NCBI RefSeq assembly: GCF_007827045.1
Contig: NZ_RPFW01000001.1
Location: 62,001 to 126,000, forward strand
DNA length: 64,000 nt
Direction: 5' to 3'
DNA from: Trebonia kvetii
GTDB lineage: Bacteria; Actinomycetota; Actinomycetes; Streptosporangiales; Streptosporangiaceae
In this document: positions 42,742 through 50,065 of the stretch, piece after piece
Layout of the letters: each line of letters begins with the position of its first letter
How positions within the stretch are numbered: position 1 is the stretch's first letter
Program-made: the position numbers and the translations under genes
Notes under the pieces: model-generated
What the model was told of the DNA's origin: nothing
Databases searched by the model: none
What the model saw: the letters and a program-made list of their open reading frames with translations, nothing else

Positions 42742-42774
42742 CCCTTCGGCGGCTGACCCTTCGGCGGCTGACCC
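42730..42774 (+). repeat. 15-bp tandem repeat at the flavoprotein stop
   Basis: TTCGGCGGCTGACCC is repeated three times exactly, with a partial fourth copy. The gene's TGA lies in the first unit, so each extra unit adds another in-frame stop. Confidence 0.85.
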
Positions 42775-42854
42775 TTCGGCGGCGCTGACCAGCGGCGTGA
42801 TTCTCGGGACGATTGTCCATGGCGGGCGGGTGCCTACGGAGTAGCGTAGGCGGC

Positions 42855-43172
42855 ATGACATCGTCCAAGGGCAAACGACGAGTGGCTCTGTTCTTGGGAA
42901 TCGTCGCCGGCTACGTGGCGGGGACGATCTACCTCAGCCGCCAGGGCTACGCGCTCGGCAAGGACAGCCTCGTGCGCTGCCGTCAAGGTCACCTATTCAC
43001 CACCGTATGGATTCCCGGCGCATCGCTGAAGTCACTGCGCCTGGGCATCTGGCGGCTGCAGTGGTGCCCGGTGGGGCGGCACGTCGACCTGGTCCGGCTC
43101 GTCAAGGAGGCGGACCTGACCGAGGATGAAGTCTCCTTCGCGCGGGCGCACCACGACATTCCCGTCCCCTAG
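42855..43172 (+). CDS. Small membrane-anchored protein with a Cys/His motif
   Basis: 105 residues from ATG 42855. Residues 8-27 are an N-terminal membrane helix (VALFLGIVAGYVAGTIYLSR). The soluble part has RCRQGHLFTTVWIPGASLKS and WCPVGRHVDLVRLV, a C-x3-H/C-x4-H arrangement suggesting a small metal site. The form is common in actinomycetes without known function. Three bp separate it from the DUF3052 gene. Confidence 0.75.
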   Translation: MTSSKGKRRVALFLGIVAGYVAGTIYLSRQGYALGKDSLVRCRQGHLFTTVWIPGASLKSLRLGIWRLQWCPVGRHVDLVRLVKEADLTEDEVSFARAHHDIPVP

Positions 43173-43175
43173 GGC

Positions 43176-43562
43176 ATGACGGGAACACCACAGGCGCACA
43201 AGCTCGGGCTCAGGGCGGGGATGCGGGTCGGCTTCTCCGAGCCGCCCGACGGCTGGGATCTCACCGAACCGCCGGACGGCCTGCTTCTCCCCGACGCCGG
43301 CGGGGCGGCCGACGTGATCATCGCCTTCTTCCGTGCCACGGTGGAACTCGGTGACCGGCTGCCGGACCTCGCCCGCCAGGTGTTCCCCGGCGGCGCGCTC
43401 TGGGCGCTGTGGCCACGGCGCGCGGCCGGGCACGACAGCGACATCACCGACAACGTCGTCCGCGCGTGCGCACGCGGTCTTGGTCTCATCGACCTGAAGG
43501 TCGCCGCCGTGGACGACGACTGGTCGGGGCTGCGCCTGGTCTGGCGCAAGGAAGCCCGGTGA
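43176..43562 (+). CDS. DUF3052 family protein
   Basis: 128 residues matching DUF3052: KLGLRAGMRVGFSEPPDGWD at the start, then DVIIAFFRATVELGDRLPDL, LWALWPRRAAGHDSDITDNV and LRLVWRKEAR. Soluble; family function unknown. Directly downstream of the small membrane protein, probably one transcript. Confidence 0.88.
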   Translation: MTGTPQAHKLGLRAGMRVGFSEPPDGWDLTEPPDGLLLPDAGGAADVIIAFFRATVELGDRLPDLARQVFPGGALWALWPRRAAGHDSDITDNVVRACARGLGLIDLKVAAVDDDWSGLRLVWRKEAR

Positions 43563-43614
43563 GCGGGATGCCAGTGGCGTGCGCGAAAAGTTCTGCGCGG
43601 AATTCGCGGCGGGG

Positions 43615-43642
43615 TGTCGGATGGACGGGCCGCGCATTCGTG
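43615..43642 (+). promoter_or_regulatory. Candidate ECF42-type promoter upstream of the YCII gene
   Basis: TGTCGG (43615-43620), 18 nt and CGTG (43639-43642) resemble the ECF42 pattern TGTCGA with a CG[A/T]C -10, with one change in each box. Supported mainly by the neighbouring ECF42-type sigma gene. Confidence 0.3.
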
Positions 43643-43691
43643 GTGCAAGTGAGGGCGCCCGCCAGGGGCGCTCAACAGGAAGGGGAATCGC

Positions 43692-44033
43692 GTGAAGTAC
43701 GTGCTGCTTATCCTGGACACGCCGAACGAGCCGACGTCCGACAGCGCCGAGTACGGTGCCTGGTACGCCGAGGTCGGCGCCTGGTACGAGAAGTGGGGCG
43801 CTACCGGCAAGCTGGACGGCGGACACCAGCTCCAGGGTGTTGATTCGGCCAAGACGATCCGGGCCGGCGCGGTGACCGACGGGCCGTTCATGGAGACCAA
43901 GGAGGTGCTCGGCGGCTACTCGGTGATCGAGGCGGATTCGATCGACGAGGCCGTCGACATCGCCAAGACCTGGCCGGGCGTCGACCGCGGCTGGATCACC
44001 ATGGAGGTCCGCCCCGTCATCGAGATGGGCTGA
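43692..44033 (+). CDS. YCII/DGPF domain protein
   Basis: 113 residues with the defining DGPF motif (AVTDGPFMETKEVLGGY) and family ends KYVLLILDTPNEPTSDS and AKTWPGVDRGWITMEVRPVI. DGPF/YCII proteins are the standard neighbours and targets of ECF42 sigma factors; the biochemical role is unknown. Convergent with the ECF42-type gene, separated by a large palindromic region. Confidence 0.92.
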   Translation: MKYVLLILDTPNEPTSDSAEYGAWYAEVGAWYEKWGATGKLDGGHQLQGVDSAKTIRAGAVTDGPFMETKEVLGGYSVIEADSIDEAVDIAKTWPGVDRGWITMEVRPVIEMG

Positions 44034-44081
44034 CTCTCGCAACCAACGCTAGGGCGACGCATCGCAGCCGCAGCTTTTTAT

Positions 44082-44176
44082 CCGGGGGGTACAGGGGGTC
44101 GTCCCCCCCGGGAGACAGGCGCTTGCTGAGCGCCAGATGGCAAAAACCGCCATCGTATCGGGCGCTCAGCAAGCGC
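44082..44176. repeat. Double palindrome between convergent genes (possible bidirectional terminator or mobile repeat)
   Basis: First, CCGGGGGG (44082-44089) pairs with the C-run at 44103-44111. Second, GCGCTTGCTGAGCGCC (44119-44134) pairs perfectly over 16 bp with GGCGCTCAGCAAGCGC (44161-44176). Inside the second is a nested stem, GATGGC/GCCATC (44136-44141 and 44149-44154) with loop AAAAACC. It fills the spacer between the YCII gene and the end of the ECF42 gene. Confidence 0.8.
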
Positions 44177-44182
44177 GGGCGG

Positions 44183-45487
44183 TCACAACGAAAGACCGCG
44201 GGTGAGAAGCTCGCGCTCGGCCGGGTTGGCGGCCAGCGCGAGCGCTCGCTCGCGGACCCGCTCGGCCTCCTCCGTGCGGCCCACGGCGGCGAGCAGGGCC
44301 GCGCGGAGGGCGTGGAACAGGTGATAGCCGTCGAGCTCGGCGGCGAGCGGCTCGATTTCGGCCAGTGCCTGCTCCGCCCCGATCGCGTATCGGGTGGCAA
44401 CCGCGCGGTTGAGCAGGACCACCGGCGAGGGGGCAAGCTGCTGCAGCCGGCTGTAAAGCAGCCGGATCTGCCGCCAGTCCGTCTCCTCGTACGACGGGGC
44501 CTGTGCGTGCAGCGCGGCGATCGCCGCCTGGACCTGATAGGGTCCGGCGCGGCGCAGCGTGATCGCGCGATCCAGGTAGCGGCCCGCCTCGTCCGCGAGC
44601 CGCCTGTCCCACTTGGCCCGGTCCTGGTCCTTGAGCCTGATGATGCGGCCCCAGCCGTCGAAGCGCGCCCTGGCGCGCGACTCGTGCAGCAGTAGCAGCG
44701 CGAGCAGGCCGAGTACCTCGGGCTCGCGCGGCATGAGCCGGTGCAGCGTCCTGGTCAGCGCGATCGCCTGGGCCGCCAGGTCCCTGCGAGCAGGCTCGCG
44801 GCCCGAGCTCGCCAGGTAGCCCTCGTTGAATACCAGGTAGACGACGGCGAGCACCTGAGCGAGCCTGTCCGCGAGCTCGTCGGGGTCGGGGATCGTCACC
44901 GGCGTGCGCAGACCACTGAGCGTCTTGCGCGCGCGCAGGATGCGCTGGGACATCGTCGGCTCACTGACCAGGAATGCCGCCGCGATCTGCTCGGTGGTCA
45001 GGCCGCAGACGGCGCGCAGGGTGAGCGCGACCTGCGCGTCACGGGCCAGCGCCGGATGGCAGCAGGCGAACGCGAGGCTGAGCAGCTCATCGTCGGCCTG
45101 CCTGTCCGGTCCCCCGGCGTCAGGTTCGCCCCCGTGGCCCGCGGGCGGCCACGCCTCATGCCGGCCGGGCCGGGCCTCGCCCGGCGAGCCGGCCTGCGCG
45201 GCGGGCGCCGCCCACACCTCGGTGGCGGCGAGCAACGCCAGCTTGTCGGCGCCCGTCTTGTCGCGGCGCAGCCGGTCCAGTGCCTTGCGACGGGCCGTGG
45301 TGGCGAGCCAGCCGCCGGGGTTAGCGGGGACGCCGTCGCGCGGCCAGTGCTCGATCGCCTCGATGAACGCGTCCTGCACCGCGTCCTCCGCGAGGCCGAC
45401 GTCGCCGGTGCGCGCGGCGAGCGCGGCCCTGATCCGGGTCGCCTCGTCCCGGTAGGCGCGCTCAAGCGACTCCCGTCCGGCGTCCAT
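44183..45487 (-). CDS. ECF sigma factor of the ECF42 (SigJ-like, DUF6596) type
   Basis: 434 residues from ATG 45487. Region 2 at about 8-75 (RESLERAYRDEATRIRAALA, GLAEDAVQDAFIEAIEHWP, GWLATTARRKALDRLRRDK), region 4 at about 135-195 (LTLRAVCGLTTEQIAAAFLV, SEPTMSQRILRARKTL). A long helical C-terminal domain (about 195-434) has TPR-like repeats typical of ECF42 (YLVFNEGYLASSGREPARRD, LYSRLQQLAPSPVVLLNRAV). This domain replaces an anti-sigma factor. Linked to the YCII gene in convergent orientation. The second hairpin element is 84 bp upstream. Confidence 0.92.
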   Translation of the reverse strand: MDAGRESLERAYRDEATRIRAALAARTGDVGLAEDAVQDAFIEAIEHWPRDGVPANPGGWLATTARRKALDRLRRDKTGADKLALLAATEVWAAPAAQAGSPGEARPGRHEAWPPAGHGGEPDAGGPDRQADDELLSLAFACCHPALARDAQVALTLRAVCGLTTEQIAAAFLVSEPTMSQRILRARKTLSGLRTPVTIPDPDELADRLAQVLAVVYLVFNEGYLASSGREPARRDLAAQAIALTRTLHRLMPREPEVLGLLALLLLHESRARARFDGWGRIIRLKDQDRAKWDRRLADEAGRYLDRAITLRRAGPYQVQAAIAALHAQAPSYEETDWRQIRLLYSRLQQLAPSPVVLLNRAVATRYAIGAEQALAEIEPLAAELDGYHLFHALRAALLAAVGRTEEAERVRERALALAANPAERELLTRGLSL

Positions 45488-45917
45488 GCAACCAGTCTCC
45501 ACCAGTCTCGAAGGTGCGGTCAGGTCCTCGCTCCAATCCGTGAAACCTCATGGCAAGATCATCTTTTCGAATTCCCTTATCATCACCGGGATTATAGCCC
45601 CGGCAATGACAAGGGAATATTCGATGGACGCAAGGCGGCGAGCAGTGGCTTAGAGCGGTGGCGAGTGTGGCTGGCGGGAAGCCTGGATGCCAGGGAATGT
45701 ATTGATGCATATGGAAGTAGGAAAATTCCGCGGTGACTCGCCGGTTTTTCCCGCAAATCGTGATTTCACCGAATTTCGCAGGTGCCGAGACTTAGACTCT
45801 CGCTAGCCAGACGCGGCGCTGCGTGACTGAAGGCACTGCGACAGCCCGACCCCATGTCGCGACTGGCTCATGTCGATTTTTATCTGCGGCTAAGACATGA
45901 ACAGGCGAGGGCGGAGC
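45488..45917. other. Intergenic spacer between ECF42 and conservon kinase genes
   Basis: About 430 bp without a supported gene. It contains the 48-bp hairpin (45571-45618); the rest is relatively AT-rich toward 45700-45790, consistent with promoter DNA for the kinase gene, but no consensus promoter was recognised. Confidence 0.6.
45571..45618 (-). repeat. 48-bp conserved hairpin element, copy 2
   Basis: Arms 45571-45590 and 45599-45618 around an 8-nt loop. In the minus-strand sense all 20 positions pair (17 Watson-Crick, three G-U). Flanking CGA and TCG extend the stem past a 2-nt bulge. It is 84 bp upstream of the ECF42 start, like copy 1 (93 bp upstream of its gene). Confidence 0.75.
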
Positions 45918-48812
45918 ATGAGAGGCCCTGACGCGCTCGGGACCGAGCGGCGAGGCGGGCAGTCCACGCTGCCCGGTGCAGGGACGGGGAAAGCCATCGA
46001 GCCGGGAGCCCAGGCAGCTCCCGCTCAGGAAGCCCGCGCCGCGACAGGTGGCGCAGTGGGCGGACCGGGCGGCGCGCGAGGCCGGCCCGCCCGGCTGTCG
46101 CTCAGCAACTGGCCCGTCTCCGCGCGTCTCGTCGCGGTGTTCGCCGTGGCGAGCGTGACCGGCCTGGTCTTCGGCGGCCTGCGGGTCGCGGACGCGGTGA
46201 GCGCCGCGGACGGTTACGGCAGGACCACCCAGCTCGCCACACTCGGCGAGCAGTCCATCAAGCTGGCACAGGCCCTGGAGGACGAGCGCGACCTGACCGC
46301 GGGCGTCTCCGCCTACGGCACGCTGGCGTCCAACGCCGCGAAGGCGGATCCCGCGGTGGCCAAGCCGGTGAACGCGGCGCTGGCAAAGGAGACCGCCGAG
46401 CGGAACACGGCCTACAACGTCACCGACGCCGTCGCCCAGCGCGTCAGGGCGCTGGCCGCCGCCATCGGGCCGGACTTCCCCGGCAGCGTCCAGTCCAAGG
46501 CCCAGGCCGTCGTCTCGTCGGTGGACAGCATCACCGGGCTGCGCAGCGAGCTGATCGGGCAGCCGGCGATCCAAGTCGTCGCGAACTACAACGACCCGAT
46601 CTCCAACCTGTTCGTGCTCGACGACGAGATCACCAGCGGCAGCGGCGACGCGGTGCTCGCCGACAACGTCCGCGCGCTCGACGCGCTGTCCCGTGCGAAG
46701 GACCAGGCGTCGCGGCAGCGGGCCATCCTCTACAGCACCCTGGTCGAGGTCAGCGTCTACGACGCGAGCACCAAGAAGACCAAGGCCCACCCGGTCTCCA
46801 AGCCGTTCAACGACGTCGATCCCGGCCTGGCGCTCAGCAGCTCGGGTGGTCTCGGCGGGCTGACCACCGCGGAAGGCCTCCAGGAGGCCGACCTCACCGC
46901 CTTCAACGACGCCGCGACGGCGGACCAGACCAACACGTTCCTCACCACGGTGGCCGGCCAGCAGGACAACGAGGCGCAGCTGCTCGAGGGCTTCGTCACG
47001 CTGACCGGGAATCCGCTGCTCACCTTCGAGGAGATCGGCAAGGACACCACACTCGGCTTCGACCGTGCCACGGTCGCGGACATCTGGTACGCCGACAGCA
47101 CGGCGGTGATCAGCCAGATGGGCCAGGTCGAGTCGCAGGTCGCGAACGCGGTGACGGCACGGAGCCAGTCCCTGCGGCACCAGGCGATGAACACGGCCGT
47201 GATCAGCGCCGCGGTGACCGCTGGCGCGGTGCTCCTCGTGCTGCTCGCCACGGCGCTTGTCGGACGCACCCTGGTCAACCCGCTGCGCAGGCTGCAGCGT
47301 GACGCACTCGAGATCGCCACGGTCCGGCTGCCCGAGCGAGTGGCGGCCGCCGCGTCGGGTACGGACGGCGAGGCGACGGCGGCGGTCGAGCCGATCAGCG
47401 TGCAGTCCACCGACGAGATCGGACGCGTGGCACGCGCCTTCGACCAGGTGCACGCGGAGGCGGTGCGGCTGGCGGGCAACGAGGCGCAGCTGCGCAGCAG
47501 CCTGAACACCATGTTCATCAGCCTGTCCCGGCGCAGCGTGCCGCTCATCGACCGGCTGGCCCGGATGATCGACTCGATGGAGCAGAACGAGGACGATCCG
47601 GACCAGCTCGGCAACCTGTTCGCGATGGACCACCTGGTCACCCGGATGCGCAGGAACTCGGAGAACCTGCTCGTGCTGGCCGGCGAGGAGCCGGTGCGCA
47701 AGTGGACCGAGCCGGTGCCGCTGACCGACGTGGCGCGCGCCGCGGCCGCCGAGATCGAGCAGTACCACCGGGTGGCGCTTGCCGTGCAGCCGGGCATCAT
47801 GGTGTCCGGCCTGGCGGCGGCCGACGTGGTGCACCTGCTCGCCGAACTGATCGAGAACGCCACGCTCTTCTCGCCACGCGAGACTCAGGTTCGCGTCACC
47901 GTCATGGAGCTCGGCACGGGCGGCGCGATGATCGAGGTGCGCGATGACGGTGTCGGCGTCTCACCGAGCCGGCTCACCGAGATGAACTGGCGGCTCGACC
48001 ACCCGCCCGTGGTTGACGTGTCGATCTCGCGGCACATGGGGCTTTTCGCGGTGGCCCGGCTCGCGGCCAGGCACGGGATCAGGGTCAGGCTCCGTCCCGG
48101 CGAGCCGCAGGGGCTGTCCGCCCTGGTCTGGCTGCCTGGCAACCTGACCAAGCGCGAGCAGGGCCCGGTGACCGGCGGGTTCCGCTCGTGGTCGTCGACC
48201 GCGGACAGCACGCCGCCGCCGACCAGCTTCCAGCCGATGACGCTGGCCAGGCGCGGGGTCGGGCGCCACCGGAGCGGCGTGATCAGCTCGAGCGGCGAGC
48301 AGCCAATGGCCAGGCGAAGCGTGCAGCCCGCGGGTTCCGCGGCCGCGTGGTTCGCCGCCAAGCGGCCGTCCGCCGGCTTGGCACGGTCGCAAGAGGAACT
48401 CGCGGCAGAATGGCAGACAGCCGACAACGGCTACGGCGACGGCGATACGAACCGGGTGCCAGAACAGCGCGAGTGGACGGCGACGGGGCTGCCTCGGCGC
48501 GTCCCCGGTGCCGCCTCCCGCCCCGGCACGGACACCCCGGGTTCCGGCATGGCCGCGGCCGTAGCGGGACCGGGAAGCCCAACCCCGGCTGCGGGGATGC
48601 CGGTACTCGGCGCCCCCGCATTCCGGGATCCCCCCCACCGAGAGACACAGCGCCAGGACATCCCGTACCAGGAGCAAGAGACGTCCCGGCGGCGCTCGCC
48701 GGAGGCGGCACGCAGTCGCCTGTCCGGGTTCCAGCTTGGCAACCGTGACGCCGTGCAGGCGGGTCGCGGAACAGGCGGAACACCGCACGCAGGAGAGGAG
48801 AACAGCCGTTGA
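45918..48812 (+). CDS. Conservon-type (CvnA-like) NIT-domain sensor histidine kinase
   Basis: About 964 residues from ATG 45918 (purine-rich GAGG upstream); ATG 45897 would add 7. TM1 at about 66-86, an extracytoplasmic nitrate/nitrite-sensing (NIT) helical domain about 90-420, TM2 at about 428-449 and HAMP about 449-510. The kinase helices contain LSRRSVPLIDRLARMIDSME and DHLVTRMRRNSENLLVLAGE. The HATPase N box is ELIENATLFSPRETQV (about 642) and the G box RDDGVGVSPSRL. The C-terminal tail (about 750-964) is disordered. Conservon kinases signal to a roadblock/GTPase complex; the roadblock gene follows with a TTGA overlap. Confidence 0.92.
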   Translation: MRGPDALGTERRGGQSTLPGAGTGKAIEPGAQAAPAQEARAATGGAVGGPGGARGRPARLSLSNWPVSARLVAVFAVASVTGLVFGGLRVADAVSAADGYGRTTQLATLGEQSIKLAQALEDERDLTAGVSAYGTLASNAAKADPAVAKPVNAALAKETAERNTAYNVTDAVAQRVRALAAAIGPDFPGSVQSKAQAVVSSVDSITGLRSELIGQPAIQVVANYNDPISNLFVLDDEITSGSGDAVLADNVRALDALSRAKDQASRQRAILYSTLVEVSVYDASTKKTKAHPVSKPFNDVDPGLALSSSGGLGGLTTAEGLQEADLTAFNDAATADQTNTFLTTVAGQQDNEAQLLEGFVTLTGNPLLTFEEIGKDTTLGFDRATVADIWYADSTAVISQMGQVESQVANAVTARSQSLRHQAMNTAVISAAVTAGAVLLVLLATALVGRTLVNPLRRLQRDALEIATVRLPERVAAAASGTDGEATAAVEPISVQSTDEIGRVARAFDQVHAEAVRLAGNEAQLRSSLNTMFISLSRRSVPLIDRLARMIDSMEQNEDDPDQLGNLFAMDHLVTRMRRNSENLLVLAGEEPVRKWTEPVPLTDVARAAAAEIEQYHRVALAVQPGIMVSGLAAADVVHLLAELIENATLFSPRETQVRVTVMELGTGGAMIEVRDDGVGVSPSRLTEMNWRLDHPPVVDVSISRHMGLFAVARLAARHGIRVRLRPGEPQGLSALVWLPGNLTKREQGPVTGGFRSWSSTADSTPPPTSFQPMTLARRGVGRHRSGVISSSGEQPMARRSVQPAGSAAAWFAAKRPSAGLARSQEELAAEWQTADNGYGDGDTNRVPEQREWTATGLPRRVPGAASRPGTDTPGSGMAAAVAGPGSPTPAAGMPVLGAPAFRDPPHRETQRQDIPYQEQETSRRRSPEAARSRLSGFQLGNRDAVQAGRGTGGTPHAGEENSR

Positions 48813-49207
48813 GCGGCGCATACCGCGAGGACCTGAACTGGCTCGTCACGGACTTCACCACGCGGGTCGCGGATGTCGCGCACGCGATCGTGGTGTCCGC
48901 GGACGGCGTTCCACTTGCCCTGTCGTCCGGCATTCCCGGGCAGGCGGTCGAGCAGTTCGCCGCCATCACCTCCGGCCTGACCAGCCTCATCGTGGGCGCG
49001 GCGAGGATCATGGAGGCCGGCAGGCCCACGCAGGCGCTGGTGGAGATGGACCGCGGGCTGATGTTCGTGAAGGCCATCAGCGACGGCTCGAGCCTTGCGG
49101 TGCTCGCGTCAACGGACTGCGACACCCGTCAGGTGGCCTACGAGATGACTCTGCTGGTGGAGGCGGTCGGCGAACTGCTGACCCCCGCCGCCCGCGCCGA
49201 GGTCTAG
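48809..49207 (+). CDS. Roadblock/LC7 domain protein (CvnB-like)
   Basis: 132 residues from TTG 48809, whose codon overlaps the kinase TGA (TTGA); AGGAGAGGAG upstream supports it. Roadblock fold: AYREDLNWLVTDFTTRVADV, HAIVVSADGVPLALSSGIP, AAITSGLTSLIVGAARIMEA, VEMDRGLMFVKAISDGSSLA. In conservons this is followed by a DUF742 protein (CvnC) and a Ras-like GTPase (CvnD). Neither follows here; the next DNA is relic and spacer sequence, so the set is incomplete. Confidence 0.93.
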   Translation: MSGAYREDLNWLVTDFTTRVADVAHAIVVSADGVPLALSSGIPGQAVEQFAAITSGLTSLIVGAARIMEAGRPTQALVEMDRGLMFVKAISDGSSLAVLASTDCDTRQVAYEMTLLVEAVGELLTPAARAEV

Positions 49208-49642
49208 CCACCGAACGGGTGCGGGTTTCACGCTCATTCGCCATGCATGAGTGTTAACGCCGGCGAAAAACCGATAGGCGTGCCAATCGCCGGGTAGCGG
49301 GTGAAAGCGCATGCGCGTGCTTGTCCTTGGCGGTGATGGTTTCCGCGGCTGGCCGGTGTCTCTTTACTGTCCGTTCGCGGCCGTACAACCGTTTCCCGAT
49401 GCGGGCCTCCATCGGCCACCCGCTCACGCAGGCTTAGCGCGCCGGCCTGCGGGCTTAGCGCGCCAGCATGGAACGCAATGGCCGGAGAGAGGCATGTCTC
49501 CGCCGGGTGAATTCCCGAACTGCCGTGTTCTCGCGTGGTTTTCCCGGTATTTCTTACCAAGATCCTATCGGCGAGTTCCAAAGATGCGAACGTTTGCAGG
49601 ATTGGCAAGAACGGCGAGCGGAAGACCGGAAGACCGTGATGC
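49208..49642. other. Gene-free spacer after the roadblock gene
   Basis: About 435 bp without a convincing gene. Together with the relic following it, it occupies the place where conservon genes C and D would be expected. No DUF742 or GTPase remnant was recognised. Confidence 0.55.
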
Positions 49643-49882
49643 GTCAGCTGTCTCGTCGAACTGTCCGGCCTGACCGACCCGCTGCTGCTCGCCGGCACGG
49701 TCGCGCTCCGCCTTGGCGTGCCGCGCGCGGACACCGCCTGCGGGATCGAATCGCTGCTCAGGGACCGTGGTTGACCTGTTCGCGCAGCGCGCGGCGGCGG
49801 CGGCCTGCTTCGACAGCAGCGGAGACGCGCTCGGCGTTGCGCAGGTCGGCGTGGTGGACGCGGTCTCTCGCTGCAGAAATCT
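49643..49882 (+). pseudogene. Relic of a third AAA-LuxR regulator
   Basis: The frame from 49643 reads CLVELSGLTDPLLLAGTVAL then RLGVPRADT and ESLLRDRG before a TGA at 49772-49774. This aligns with WLVQLSGLRDRRLLPHIIAQ in the regulator at 52791. One base later another frame gives VDLFAQRAAAA followed by VGVVDAVSRC, matching VELFIQRAAAAVPGY in the regulator at 50066. The Walker A region, the stretch between the two pieces, and everything after are gone. So a paralog has decayed in front of the two intact ones. Confidence 0.6.
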
Positions 49883-50065
49883 GTCCCCGTTTGACGGCTT
49901 TGTCCCGCCCAAAGTCGGTATATGTCGATGGCATGACCCGCGAAGGTGCGAGCGGCGCGCCGGGGAGGCGCGGGCATGCGTGACATAGACTGAACAGACT
50001 GTAAGCAACTGATTACTCTGGTCATAATACTGGGGCGCGTCGCGCTCCGATGTCGTGAGGATCGC

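Noticed and set aside
45792..47834. 680-codon open frame antisense to the conservon kinase
   Set aside because: Low-complexity translation without any domain; the kinase frame explains the DNA.
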